A DNA stretch of 64,000 bases from Didymella arachidicola (lineage: Eukaryota > Ascomycota > Dothideomycetes > Pleosporales > Didymellaceae), in NCBI GenBank assembly GCA_016630955.3, contig CM049998.1, positions 1,302,001-1,366,000 on the forward strand. Reading direction: 5' to 3'. The position numbers were made by a program, and so were the translations under genes. The notes under the pieces were generated by a model. The model worked only from the letters and a program-made list of their open reading frames with translations, ran no database searches and was not told the origin of the DNA. Position 1 is the stretch's first letter. Each line of letters opens with the position of its first letter. Shown piece by piece: positions 1 to 11,710 of the stretch.

Positions 1-253
1 ACTGAGGTATGGCTTTGAGGTTATGATTCTGAAGTCTGGCTCCAACGTCTGATCTCGAGGTCGCGCATAAATCACATCACAGCGACAAGACACTGCAGAG
101 CAGACCCAATGGGATTTTTGAGAGCTTCATTGTAGCATCAATAGAATTACACTACGTAAAATCCCCAAGCCGAACGCCGCCCGGAAAGCCCCGGACTCAA
201 TGCTCCAAACGTCGTAAAGTAGTAATAGTCGTGCAAGATTCGTTGCGCATAGC

Positions 254-1066
254 TTAATTACTGGAAAGAGTCAGCACTCGTTGTTCAAAGGTGATGAATC
301 ACACTTACAGCAGACCAAGAGTCAGATCACCGTGGATCTTGGCCTTCAGCTGGATTTCAATGTCGAGGTTGAGCTCCAGACGCAGACGCAGCTGCTCGCC
401 CTTGCTGTCGCCGCCCTCCTCCTCGCCGCCTCCACTGCCGGTCAGACCTCCAAGGGCCTTTCCAGCAGTGTTGCCGACCTGGCCCACAGCCTTGCCTGCG
501 GTATCCTGGACCAGGTCGCCGGCACCGCCAACTAGCTCGCCTCCAGGTACGTTCTCGGTGATGTCGTCAAGCGGGCCTCCTTTTCCACCCTTCTTCTGGC
601 GCTGGCGGTTGCGGCGGCCGCCAGACTGGGAGACGTCGGATCGCGCATCAGTGTCCTCGGAATCTCCGCCTCGTCGTCCACGGCCTCGAGACTGGCGACG
701 CCTCGATTGCGATTTTGACTTCTGAGGCTGAGCTTCCGGTTCTGATTCGTCGGCATCGGCATTGCCGTTGGTTCGTTTCTTGCCTGCGGACTCCTGCTCA
801 GCCTCTGCGTCACCAGCATTTTCGACGTCGGCTTCGCCCTCGCCCTCAGCATCGCCTTCAGCTTCCGCTTCGGCATCGCTCTCGGGCGCAGGGGTGGGTT
901 CGGGGGTGGGCTGCTGCTGGGGCTTCTTTCCACCCAGCTTCTTCGGGGTCTTCTTTTCTTTCTTACTCGATGATTCAGCCTTGCCAGATCCTCCAATCGA
1001 GGCGTTGGCGTCAGCCTGGCCCTGTCCCTCAATCGACGACTTCTTCTCCTCGACAGTGTCCGCCAT
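254..1066 (-). CDS. Low-complexity charged protein, conserved-type C-terminal tail
   Basis: Function unknown. The start at 1066 opens MADTVEEKKS. The first two thirds are low complexity: a Lys-rich stretch, a Pro/Glu/Ala/Asp tract, then an Arg/Gly/Ser-rich block resembling RNA-binding RGG/SR tails. The last 35 residues are more ordered, alternating hydrophobic and charged (LRLRLELNLDIEIQLKAK), the pattern I recall from small conserved ascomycete proteins. The open frame stops at 305, but that stop lies inside a clean donor (GTAAGT at 308-303). A 48-bp intron at 308..261 has a CTGAC branch point and a TTTCCAG acceptor. Splicing replaces the stop with Leu-Asn and a TAA at 256-254, giving about 255 aa. 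Exons: 1066..309 and 260..254. The two-codon last exon is inferred from splice signals; the rest is a plain ORF. Confidence 0.7.
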
Positions 1067-2015
1067 GGTGTGGTGTCTTCGATTTCAGATGGATGGGCTG
1101 GAATGGTGGTTTTTACGGGCGCACGAAGCTGGATATTGGCAAGCAAACTCAAGGATTGGTTCTGGAAATGGCGGAATCCAAATTGACGGAGCTAGATTTG
1201 TTAAGAGAAAACACCTGCGGCATGGGAACAGGTTTGGAGCTGCAAAGGTGCCTTGACATCCCTGCTCGCACACGAGCCACCCACATCATGCAGACTGACG
1301 CAATAGTGGAACTGATGTTCTACCCCACCACGCGTGAGAGCCATTCCCAAAACTTGTCAACATCCCAGCAGAGCATCGATCGGGCAGGCCTGGCCGAGCC
1401 TCAAAGGCTCAAACAGTCCATCGTCCTGCCAACTTTCTGCCCCGGTGCCCGCCTCTGTTGCCCTGACGCGTCCGTCAGCTCTCATTGGCGCAACTCCTTT
1501 GCGGTGAGCTCAGAACAAGCTCAGCATGTCTCAATCGAGCGCCGCCTCTGTATGCGCGCTTGAGGTTGTCCCTGTTGCGCGGCGTCGAGCGAAAACTGGC
1601 TGCTGAGGCACGCACCACACAATTGACAGGTTTGGCGGCACGCGTGGCTGGTATGTCACTCTGTGACTTTGGTACACCTACCGTAGCTCCGGACTTCAAG
1701 GCTCTGCTTGCAAATAGAAGACCGTGAACTGAGTAATGATGATTTGGTGTTTCGGATTCGATGGCAACGTCGAAAAGAGCGTTGGGCTAACGAGCGTTGA
1801 AATCGCCGTAAAGGAAAGTCTTCACGAGCGTCATCGTGGATCGATCATCGCGGCTGCTTTTCCGCCGTCGGCCCGGCAGCCTCGTCTGCACACAATCGTG
1901 ACGCCAACAACTTACCTTGCGAAGAGGACCGCAGAAGTCGAACAGGGCATCGATCGCCATCACCAGATACCCGTATCAGCACCGGAAGCCCGTCTCATTC
2001 GCGAAGATCAGGTGG
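1067..2015. other. Intergenic region between divergent genes
   Basis: About 950 bp separate the start of the charged protein on the minus strand from the DUF2470 start on the plus strand. The open frames crossing it have no protein-like composition and overlap each other on both strands. I read it as two promoters and 5' leaders and see no further gene. Confidence 0.5.
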
Positions 2016-2746
2016 ATGGCATCCTCAGAGGCCCAAGATGCCGCAGCCAAGCAGCGCATCGTCGAGCACATGAATGCCGACCACCATGACTCTGTACGCC
2101 GTCACACACTCACACCACCCATTGTGTGGGTCTGACTGTAGCACAGATCCGTCGTTATGTGGAAGCTTACGCCTCGAAAAGCCCCAGGCAGAGTCATGAT
2201 GTACAGATGACTGACATCAATCTCAATCAGATGCTGTTCAATGTGGGAGGACAGACGAGCGCTGTCACATTTGACCCGCCGATGAAGAGCCTGCGCGAAG
2301 CAAGAGAGCGTCTTGTTCAGATGGACAAAGATACTCTGCAGATCCTTGGCCGCAGCGATATTACTGTTACTCGCTACATCCCGCCATATGTGAAGCTCGG
2401 CCATCTTTTCAACTTCACACAGTGCATGCTGGTCTATCTTTTGCTGCCGAGAGGAGCAAATTTCAGGCCAGGGAGCTTGCTGTATGACAGTCTACTGTAC
2501 ATGGTCCCGGCATTTGCAAGCTTCGTGCTGCAAGTCAGGTGGATTGTCTTACCTGTCATGCTGGCTATCCACATCACTGAGTCTTTCGTCATGGCGAACA
2601 AGGTCAAGAGGCACGGTTTGAGCACTGCTGATGCTGTTTGGTGGCAGTGGGTGGGTAGCAGTTTCGTAGAAGGAGTGACGGCATTCTGGCGGCTTGACGG
2701 ACTGATTGCGGAGAAGCAGAGAGAGAAAGACGTAAAGAAGCATTGA
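2016..2746 (+). CDS. DUF2470 domain membrane protein
   Basis: A 225-aa protein in two exons, 2016..2093 and 2147..2746. The 53-bp intron starts GTACGC and ends CACAG. Joining the exons restores the DUF2470 signature: an N-terminal helix, then NADHHDS followed by IRRYVEAY. The DUF2470 part covers roughly residues 8-95. The family resembles the C-terminal domain of haem-utilisation (HugZ-type) and flavin-dependent oxidase proteins. The C-terminal half has two or three hydrophobic segments (about 110-130 and 140-175), so the protein is probably membrane anchored, as in fungal DUF2470 proteins with this architecture. The start was chosen because it places the motif at the usual distance from the N-terminus; an upstream ATG at 1917 in the same frame gives a composition unlike the rest. 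Biochemical role not established. Confidence 0.82.
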
Positions 2747-3040
2747 GCGCGGGGCGTGAGCGGCAGTGACGAAATTTTCGCATACATACTATGGGTCTGT
2801 TTGTCTCACATAGCGTGGTGTTCTTGTCGTCTGTGACGCAAAATTATCGCAGCCATGGACCCTGATAGCATAGTAATGTTCTGTGCGAAGCCACGGGGAA
2901 TGAGAAGAACATGCAGCTCACGTCCTGCATCCACACCGGAAGCTACGAATGTTCTACGCACCTTAGCCCGCCTCATGGGCTCTGCTGCAAGGGCAAAAAG
3001 ATATTGACCGTGGTCAGTCGGCAAGCGCGTCAAAAAAATT

Positions 3041-3145
3041 GCTCCCTGCCAGATTCGAACTGGCGGCCTTCGGATTTCTGTTCTTAGAACAGTCATACTC
3101 GATGAGATATGAGACCGACGTGATAACCGACTACACCAAGGAAGC
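3041..3145 (-). tRNA. tRNA-Met (CAT), elongator, with intron
   Basis: On the minus strand a full cloverleaf folds. The acceptor stem GCTTCCT pairs with AGGGAGC, the D-arm is GTGTAGTCGGTTATCAC, and the T-arm is GCCAG-TTCGAAT-CTGGC. The anticodon loop is CTCATA followed by A, interrupted after position 37 by an intron of about 32 nt; without it the gene is 73 nt. The first pair is G-C, not A-U, so this is the elongator and not the initiator. A run of seven T residues directly downstream (plus-strand A run near 3032-3038) is a polymerase III terminator. The gene is far from any partner. Confidence 0.9.
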
Positions 3146-5836
3146 TTTTTACTGTGATTGGGATTTTAGTAAGATAAAGCTATTAATATCTTAGATGATA
3201 CTGAGTAGATCACCGGTCACGTCCGGCCCCTGGCCGTTGATCGACTGCAAGTGTCCCGTGAAGGCCCTACTGTTTCCCTGGAGCCTCTGCTCATGTTGAC
3301 TTCGAGTGTACGGCTCTCTTCACACCATTCAAGGTCTTCATGCGATTTGTACTCCTCCCCTGTTCACAGTATCACAACAAAATAAGTCCATCCGGATTAC
3401 CTCTGCCCCCCCCCTCCGCCTCCCCTTCCATAGCTCTGGTACTTTAGGACTATGCGTAATCCTTGGTTCGCAGACCTTCATCCTTTTAACAACCTTCCTT
3501 CCTTAGGGAAGCTTCAGCATTTAATTATGATACCTAGCTTTCATACTGCAACAAATGTGGCGGCAAGGAGCGCTTAAAAAGATGCTCACATTTCTGTCAA
3601 TGGTCGTAAAGGAAAATACTGCACTGCTGTTCTTTTCGTGATCAGATGTTTCAATTCACGGGAGTCAAGTATCGCGACTATATGAAGATCATACTTACAG
3701 TCAACCTTGAGGTAAATTGTAAAAACGAAGGCTACATTTTTCTGCACGTCAACATGAGCTCCCGCATCCCAAAATATCGAGCACAAGCCTGGATCCCAAA
3801 ACCAATAGGAGGCACTCACTACTTATGTAGGTACAGTTAAGAAGCTAGCGGACCTCCTGCAGCCTACAACTTTCCCACTTATGTATTTGCTGCTTAAGCG
3901 AAATAGTACTTTATACGGTAGCAGATGGCTGATCGCTGGTGCCCGGTCCTCTGTTTTACGCCTTGTACTCTGCTTCGCTGCAATACACCGTCGTACGGGC
4001 CTCACATCCCTAGGCATTCTCTGCATTGGTATCTAATTTGTTGAAGCATCTCACATCATTGTGAGGCTGGCCTATTCGTGCCTGCCCTACGCCTGGCCAT
4101 ATGTTCTATATGTCAGCATGTAGATGTAATATTCGGCCTCTCCATCTGATTGTGTATGAATCATTCAGCCAAAAGAGATGATTCCATGCGTACAAGTACG
4201 ACAAAAAGCCGCTGACCGTATATCCCAGATCCGATGCAAGCGTAGAGCCAATGAATGACTTCTGTCAAGGGAATTCATGCTGATGTTTGACTAGACTGTG
4301 ATGTTGATCATCTCCTTCGCGATTTCAATGCGTCGGCGCTGAGAGACAGTGGCATCAGTGAAGGTGATTGAGTAGTGAGCCATCTTCGCTGAGATCATCT
4401 TCATAAAACTGTGCTCGAATGTCTTGCTCGGTTGCGCGTCGAGGGTAAAAATAATTAAGACAGAGAGGTAGTCGGTGTTGATGTCTTGCAAACATAGATA
4501 GATTCTCTGTTGCCTACAACGAGCATGCTATCAGATCTAGTTTTACGACACAGGGGTCAGGTTGATCAGTCCGTTCCTTCTCGAATTCATCTCACGTGTT
4601 GCACAGGTATAGATCAATCATGTGGGCGCAAAGATGCTAACGCAGTTAATCATAGCGTCGTAGATATTAGCAAAGCGCTCACGGCCTTGTCAATAATGCC
4701 AAGCAGACACTCTACAGAGCCTCACTAGCTTCCTAGAGCATAGGTAGTCTACGATAGTAGAGGTTCTTGTCACCATCTATCACGGTCATGAGAAGACCGA
4801 ATTGATGCCCAGGGCACTGACTCGAGGGGGGGGGGGGGGGGGCGGTTGTCTAATGGGACAACTCAAAGTGGCACCAAGGGTATCTTCCGCAATTGTCGTC
4901 TCAAGATCTTTCGCTTGATGTGCCAGATTCATAGTGGTTTGGATTGAATACCTTCGTCAATTTTGAAGATTCGTAGTTGTATCCAGCTTTGCGACGACAA
5001 AACAATGTCTAGTCGAAAAGGGAAGACCTAACAGTTTGGAAACCTTGCAGGAGCTACGCAGAGACGCGCTGCGATTTTATCGCTAGCAGAGAGAAGGGTT
5101 CAGCGAAAATATGAGAACTCTGAGGTAGATGGCTGGGGAGATGACTGGACGATACATGTAAAGAATTTTTTTTTATTATTAAAAAGGTGCGTAAACCTCT
5201 GTTGCCTTGTGGGCAAAGAGTAGCGGTACAAGGTTGACTTTGCTTGTAAGGGTTGACGATATTGATGCATAGTGGCAAAATAGATGTGTTAGTAGGTTGC
5301 ACTAGAATCTCTGATAAGAAGTGGGGATTTTAGTTGATCATCGCGGATGAAATTGCTGAATGGTATGCTGACTATTCCTTGAAGCTGATTTTGCCCATTT
5401 TTGTCGTCGAAACGTCGAGCAACAAGTTAACAATGCTCATGCCCCTGACCGGAGGCGCACTCATAGTGGCGCTACCTGCTTCTTTAAGGAAGAGTGAAGA
5501 CTTATGTTCGAGGCAATAACGTTCATTTGGTGACTACTATCTCGGAATCAGGGTCCAAAACCTTCAGACCCTGTTGAGTCCGTCTAACCAAGCCCTCCAA
5601 ACATCCAGAGCGGTCAAGTAGATGAGGACAAACCAGCAGTTATGATATGTGGTTGAGGTAAGATCTTCGCTACCGCTATACACGATACAGATCTTATGTT
5701 ACACTCATGAGTTTCGTTTTCGCAATATTCCTTTCCTCTTCAACCTCCGAACAAAATTCTCCTCCTCTAGTTCCGGGAACCACATTGTATAGGTCCAGTT
5801 GTGAGCCTAAAATTTTGCGCACCCTGATTCTGTAAG
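3146..5836. other. Gene-poor spacer, relatively A+T-rich
   Basis: About 2.7 kb with only short, overlapping open frames. It holds a 17-nt G run at 4826-4842 and a T-rich patch near 5167-5180. I see no LTR, terminal inverted repeat or transposase motif. One minus-strand frame at 4291-4491 has a faint resemblance to small tautomerase-fold proteins (see rejected list). Otherwise nothing can be assigned. Confidence 0.5.
4826..4842 (+). repeat. Homopolymer G run
   Basis: Seventeen G residues in the 3.1-5.8 kb spacer. Long enough to form stacked G structures and to be misread in sequencing. Confidence 0.85.
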
Positions 5837-8777
5837 ATGGGAGACCACACATCACAGTTCTGTGCCCGGTGGGAGTGTTCTTCAAGTCGCCCTCCAAACC
5901 ACAACACCTCTGGAGCTGATCTCCCCATACCCGTCCGCACTCTTCCACTTTCTTCTCTCGTTTCCTCCAACGGCCCCACATACTCAGTAAACGGAATTAA
6001 TTTCACTATGCTGACCCCTTCCGCTCCACTCATACCCGACAATCACGTTGAAGAGGCAGATTCCAGCCCCCAAGAAAGGCCCGTTCTACCTGATGAAGCG
6101 CCAACATTCACCAACCTTGACAGACTGAATTTGCAACCAGATGAGTCTCGCGGCGCAGAGTTCATAATCAGGCCTTCGACACAACAAATTCGTCTCTGTG
6201 CAAGGGCCGAGATCTTCGGCGAAGGGCCATCTCCGTTGAGAGGTCATCCTTCCGACACTCTAGAATCACCGCAAGCAAGACATTGGTCCGACAGTTTAGC
6301 TGCTCTACAGAGCCAGACTGAGCTACTGACAGCGAAAGTAAAGAGAGTGTTGAAGAAAGTGCAAGGCAGCGTCGAGAAGAAAGTGCAGAAGGTTCGAGTT
6401 TCGGACCAGGTCGCGTTGCAGAGGATGGGATCAGTGAGGAGGAGAGTCGTCAAAAGTAAGTTCTTCTCGTGTTTGTCTTGGTTTTGTATTTTAGTCACGA
6501 CTACGATGGCAAATGCTGATCATGTCAGGAACCAAACCAATCACGAAATTGCTGAGGGATGCTGCGAAGGCTACCAGAATTAATGCACCAGTCTTGCCGG
6601 GCCAGATTACAAGGATGGATACGCCTTGGCATCAATTATCCGTTCGAAGATCAGTAAATGCTTCGAGACTGTCGCTCCTACACTTCGTAGAGGCGAACCC
6701 GGAAGTCGGTATCGATGCTGTTGGGGGAGATGACAGCGACAATACTACTGCCAGTAGCGGCCCTGTTGACCCACGTGAAGCAGTGGCAGAGTTCCCATTG
6801 ACCCCAAGCAACGGCGCAGTCAACGAAGGTACATCTGAGCCTGCGACCAACGTCATTCACAACTGCCTCGACGAACACGAGCGAGTTCGAATGATGGGTC
6901 ATTTCGACCGGCGATCCTCCATTCGCGGACGTGCGGCTAGGTTCAATTGCAACATGTTAAAATCCATGGACATCATGAACAGATGCGAGCTTGTCCATCC
7001 CACTGCAACTGTGGGCAGCGATTTGATCGCGGAGACACAAGACACGATGCAAGTGAGTCAGATCCCCGTCGATGCCGCACCAAACCTGCGAGATTTGCAC
7101 TGTACGAATTTACTTTCTATCCTGAGCGATGGAGAAGCCATGAAACTCTGCGAGATCATAGATCACGGCGTTTATTGCCGGGCATACTGGATACTGGCGA
7201 CTGAATTGAGTGTCAATGAAGGGGAAGCCATTGATGGCGAACGACTAGGCCATCTTGCAGCGAGCATTCACCATATGAGACGCGCAAACATCGAAGACAT
7301 ATTGCAGCAATTGATAAGCTCGGGTGCGGACCATGTCAACGCACCTCACCTGGAGTTCTTCAAGACAAAGACGGAAGGTCTCAATGTAAGCATGCTTATT
7401 CGCCGGAGGCTAGACTATCGGGCACCTAGCACATTCCACAACAATGAGGTGTTTGAGCTGGATGCAACAGAGACCGAAATCATGCGCGCCGCGCCGACTG
7501 ATGAGATCTCTGAGTCTTCAGACCCGGATACGGCCTCGGGGCTCATGAGTTCAAGAGAAAGAAGGCAATATCAGATCAATGTTGGAAAGCTTCTGTTAGA
7601 TCACCGGTGCGAAGTCGTAGTCGCCGGTGAAGAGTCTGATTCCGAGAAGCGACCCCCTTCGTCGTCGGGAATACTGGAGGAGCTCAATGCGGCACTCGCT
7701 GAGGCTCTCGACGGGCATGCCATTGTGAAATCCGATCGAGTAGAGGATGGAATACCTGCGGGAGCCCTTCCAACCGCACCGGAGACCGGCCAGTCCGCCC
7801 AGACGACGCGCAATGGAACCTGGCCGAGACACTCTCAGCACAGGAAAGACCATGCACAGTACGAATCAGCTCTATCCAAGGTGACACGTGAAAACGGGTG
7901 GATCTCAGCAGATACTGTTGCAGATCTCGGTCCTGAAGATCTCGACATTGAAGCGCTCTTGCCCGAAGAGCATGGGCAGGAGAACAGCCTCCCAGGGCCT
8001 TCACACTTGTCAGAGCGAGCCAAGGGAAAGTTGCCAATGGCTCGAAGCCAGTCGACTCGAACTTTCCCAGGCCAAATCGTTGCACCTCCGGACCGTGGAC
8101 TAGCAGCTTCGCGAACTCTGCCTCGGGGTATGGGATTCAGCAGACAAACACCCAAAGCACCAGTTCCTCCAAACCGGGTCAAAGTTCGACAAGGAAGACC
8201 TCAAACGAGTGTGCGGAAACAAGGTGTCTCTCAAGCTGAAATGACTAGTCGGACCGAAGCCCGGTCACCGCTGGCTGCTGACACCATGAGATCTTTGAGC
8301 ATGTCTGCGAAAGAAAAGCCAACACCGAGAACTTCGCTGACGCTACCTCGCTCGTTCACAATGCGTCCAAAAAACAGTCCGAAGCTCCCAAGACCTGCTC
8401 AAATCAGCAAGTCTGATAGACTCGAGACAGCGCGAAAGTTTCTAAATGCATCTGCGAAGCCGGTCAGAAGCCCTGGTGCGGCACGGGTCCCATCCACTGG
8501 TGCAGAACCTAGCTCTTTGGCATCTAGAGCCTTCCGGGTACCTCCTGGACCTGTTGGTGAGTCTGCAATAGTCTTCGATTTATCTGTGAGATCTTCCAGG
8601 CCCATCACGGGCGATACAGAAGTTGAGGCTGAGGCTCCTCGGGGTCCTTCACGTCTCGCTGTGCCAACCGGGATCACAACTACTTCCGGCCCGCAGAGAT
8701 CGTGGCTTCCTGTCCCACGCAAGAAAGCCATCATGCCGGGTACATATCCTGCATCTGACGCTGGAGTTGATGAGTAG
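5837..8777 (+). CDS. Large low-complexity protein of unknown function (955 aa)
   Basis: Two exons, 5837..6455 and 6529..8777, joined by a 73-bp intron (GTAAGT donor, GCTGAT branch, GTCAG acceptor). Phase is maintained, with RRVVK continuing into TKPITKLL. I do not recognise a family. Residues about 150-210 form a basic helical stretch (AKVKRVLKKVQGSVEKKVQK). About residues 410-510 look globular, with mixed hydrophobic and charged residues and several Cys and His. The last 350 residues are Ser/Pro/Arg/Thr-rich and probably disordered, typical of scaffold or regulatory proteins. No signal peptide or clear membrane helix. The first ATG is used, but an internal start near 6007 cannot be excluded. 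The long coherent frame and clean intron make it a real gene. Confidence 0.7.
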
Positions 8778-9581
8778 CGACTGGGTGTGCATCGTGCAAC
8801 GCGTATTGATAATTGCTGTTCTTATGGATGATCAATATGTTCGGTTCGTCTCCTTGGGCCGAGCACATCCGCATTTCGCTCAAGTCCGTCAATGTTGCAA
8901 ATGCCGAAAGCACATGCTCCCGCAACCAGCTCTTCCGTTAACAATGTCCGAACAATATCTCATGGTGCCTCCTGATAGCGGAAGTAACAGCGTCCTCAGC
9001 TCGTGAGGCTGCGTATCCGCGGTGAAGTGTGCAGCTGAAGATGGACAGGTTGTTGTATGGTTACATGCAGCCTTAGATACGGTCCAGGTAGGCGACTCCG
9101 ACCAACATCACGCGCGCTCGAAATACACTACGTGAGGCTTCCAAATCCTATTGGTAGCCAAACGGGAGAGCGCGAACTGACGGTCGAGCGGTCGAGCGGT
9201 TCGGCGGTTCCTAGTCCCGCTTCCGGCTGGCAGCAATGCTACCCCACAGTGGGTCGCTGGCATCCGCGTTGCCCCTCCAGCGGCCCCTCACAATCGTTGC
9301 AACAATGACGCCAACTTGCGGAGCTTCAAGGATGGGGTTTATAAATCACACGGAGATGGACGTTTTCTGGCCTTTTCCAGGACTCGCAACTCAGAAACCT
9401 CTCGTACCATAATCCCGCAACCGGTTGTCTCAGTCGACCCCATTCTCGCACGCATATAAACACACCAGAGCCCATGATGGCTCGCGCTCCACAAGACAGA
9501 GAAAACATAATACCTCTCCTCGACCCCGACCACGACCCAGGGCAGGTACCTGCCGAAGATACGTTGAACAACTCCACGAAT
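8778..9581. promoter_or_regulatory. Upstream region of the formaldehyde dehydrogenase-like gene
   Basis: About 800 bp with two TATA-like sites, TATAAA at 9340-9345 and again at 9455-9460. The second lies only 14 bp before an in-frame ATG at 9474, too close for a transcript starting about 30 bp further on to include that ATG. This favours a start at 9582. A short repeated cggtcgagcggtcgagcggt occurs near 9181. No gene seen. Confidence 0.4.
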
Positions 9582-10837
9582 ATGTCCGGCGACAAGATGA
9601 AGGCTGTGCACTACGAGGGGCCCTTCAAAGTATCTGTAAAGGAGGTTGGAATACCGAAGATCGAGCATCCAGATGACGTGATAGTCAAGGTGACAACTGC
9701 CGCCATTTGCGGTTCAGATCTGCACATGTACCAGGGTCGAACAGCTGCGGAGTCGGGACTGGTATTCGGTCATGAGAACATGGGCGTCGTGATTGAGAAG
9801 GGTGCGGGCGTTACTTTGCTAGACAAAGGGGATCGTATCGTCATGCCGTTCAATGTCGCCGACGGAAGGTGCCAAAATTGTGAGGAAGGCAAGACAGCAT
9901 TCTGCACAGGGTAAGTGGGGTTTGTCCGGAAGAAGAGCTGACCGCTGACGGCCACGCAGGGTGAACCCCGGGTTCGCAGGTGGTGCATATGGCTATGTGG
10001 CGATGGGACCCTACCAAGGCGGTCAGGCACAGTATATCCGGGTGCCATTCGCCGACTTCAACGCCCTGAAGCTTCCCAAGGGCACAGAGCACGAGGCGGA
10101 CTTCATTTTACTGGCCGATATCTTCCCCACAGGCTGGCACGGTCTGGTTCTCTCCGGCTTCAAGAGCGGTGAAAGCGTTGCTGTGTTTGGTGCTGGTCCT
10201 GTAGGTTTGATGGCAGCGTACAGCGGCGTCCTGCGAGGCGCTAGTAGAGTTTTTGTGGTCGACACCGTCCCGGAGCGACTGAAGGCGGCTGAGAAGATTG
10301 GTTGCATACCGATCGATTTCAAGAAGAGCGATCCCGTCGAGCAAATAATTACGACCAACGGCGGTATGGTCGACCGAGCAGTTGACGCTGTGGGCTACCA
10401 GGCTGTAGACTCTTCTGGGTCGAAGGAGAAGCCAAACATTGTCCTAGACCAACTCATTATGGTAACACGCCCAACCGGGGGATTGGGTATCCCGGGGTTG
10501 TATGTACCAGCAGACCCAGGCGCGCCAGATGAGCAGAGCAAGAAGGGACAGATTCTGATCTCGTTCGGAAAGCTCTTCGAGAAGGTATGTTTGAATTCGA
10601 AGTCGCGCGACCATATGCTGACATCGCTAGGGATTGTCGCTGGGCACTGGGCAGTGCAATGTCAAGGCCTACAATAGGTATCTACGTGACATGATCATCT
10701 CGGGCAAGGCGAAGCCTAGCTTTGTCGTCTCGCACGAGATTGACATCGACAATGTGCCGGAAGCGTACCAGAAGTTTGATCAGAGGATTGACGGGTATAC
10801 GAAGGTGTTGATTCATCCCAATGGGCCACTGAACTGA
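9582..10837 (+). CDS. Zinc alcohol dehydrogenase, glutathione-independent formaldehyde dehydrogenase type
   Basis: MDR-family NAD-dependent oxidoreductase of 386 aa, cytosolic, probably oxidising formaldehyde or another small aldehyde or alcohol. Exons 9582..9910, 9960..10584 and 10631..10837, with GTAAGT and GTATGT donors; phases close exactly. The catalytic zinc site is visible in AAICGSDLHMYQG (Cys43) and FGHENMG (His64, Glu65). A structural zinc site lies in DGRCQNCEEGKTAFC; the first position is Asp where the bacterial enzyme has Cys. The Rossmann motif is GAGPVGLMAA, followed by a DTVPERL strand. The fold matches the fdhA class rather than glutathione-dependent ADH3. An in-frame ATG at 9474 would add 36 residues, but the family starts near MKAV and a TATA element lies just before 9474. 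It converges with the cyclophilin gene, 150 bp apart. Confidence 0.9.
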
Positions 10838-10987
10838 TCAGAATAATGAGCGCAATGTAGATGGTAGCCAGATCCAAGCAACTCACTCTCAGATTTTTGT
10901 ATAGCCTAACACTCGCTGTGTGAAAGGGTGTCTTTGTGCTGATAGTTGCTCGCATCTCTCACGGGCGTCAGCCGTTGAGTCGATGCT

Positions 10988-11511
10988 CTACTCCTTGATG
11001 ATGTATGCCTTCAGAATCTTGACTTCCTCAACAGGCCTGTCCTCGCGGTCGGTCTTGACTAAACCAAGCTTCTTGACCGACTGCATGCCGCTCTTGACTC
11101 TGCCAAAGATTGTGTGCTTGCCGTCCAGCCACGGCGTCGGTGCCAGGGTGATGAAGAACTGTGAGCCATTTGTGTTGGGCCCAGAGTTGGCCATGCTAAG
11201 GATACCCGCACCGGTGTGCTTGAGGGCTGGGGAGATCTCATCCTCGAACTTCTCGCCGTAGATCGATTCGCCGCCTCGCCCAGTACCAGTGGGATCACCA
11301 CCCTGGATCATGAAGCTCGGGATGATACGATGAAAGATTAGGCCGTCGAAGTACTTGCGCTGTGCAAGACCTGAGAAGTTCTTGCATGTCTTTGGCGCAT
11401 GCTCGTTATAGAGCTCGACTGTTATGAGGCCCTTGGAGGGTCAGCTGGGATATGAATTACACAGAATCACAAACTGACGACAGTAGTATCAAGCGCGACT
11501 TCGGTTGCCAT
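10988..11511 (-). CDS. Peptidyl-prolyl cis-trans isomerase, PPIL1-like cyclophilin
   Basis: A 158-aa single-domain cyclophilin in two exons, 11511..11479 and 11431..10988. The 47-bp intron starts GTCAGT, has a GCTGAC branch and ends CAAG. The first exon gives MATEVALDTTV and the second resumes GLITVELYNEHAPKTCKNF. Active-site residues are present: Arg46 and Phe51 in FHRIIPSFM, Gln54, the MANSGPNTNGSQFF strand and Trp112 in WLDGKHTIFG. Length and the GDPTGTGRGG loop match the PPIL1/Cyp1 class, which in other eukaryotes associates with the spliceosome through SKIP/Prp45. It has no signal peptide. It is head-to-head with the RQT4-type gene, about 200 bp between starts. Confidence 0.93.
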
Positions 11512-11710
11512 AACGTCTGAGGGGTGGGGTAGGGTAATGCTCAAGGCGGGGGAGTACAATGATGGTCAACATGCTGCTCCATTGAAAGTTTGACGCACAG
11601 ATAAAAACGGCAGCCACACTTTGTGGCGTCACTAGCGGATGACATCGTTGACTCTATTGAAGAGCCTCAAACTTTCTCACAAACAGCAACAACACCAAGA
11701 GCCCGCCAAA
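11512..11710. promoter_or_regulatory. Short shared promoter between PPIL1 and RQT4-type genes
   Basis: The two start codons lie about 199 bp apart on opposite strands, leaving room only for overlapping promoters and leaders. No TATA box is evident. Shared control is an inference from spacing. Confidence 0.45.

Noticed and set aside
4291..4491. Minus-strand 66-codon frame with MAHYSITFTDATVSQRRRIEIAKEM, faintly like the N-terminus of a tautomerase-fold protein.
   Set aside because: The catalytic Pro after Met is absent, no further exon with family motifs was found downstream, and the region is otherwise non-coding.
3146..5836. Possible transposon relic in an A+T-rich spacer.
   Set aside because: No terminal repeats, target-site duplication, reverse transcriptase or transposase motif could be seen by eye.
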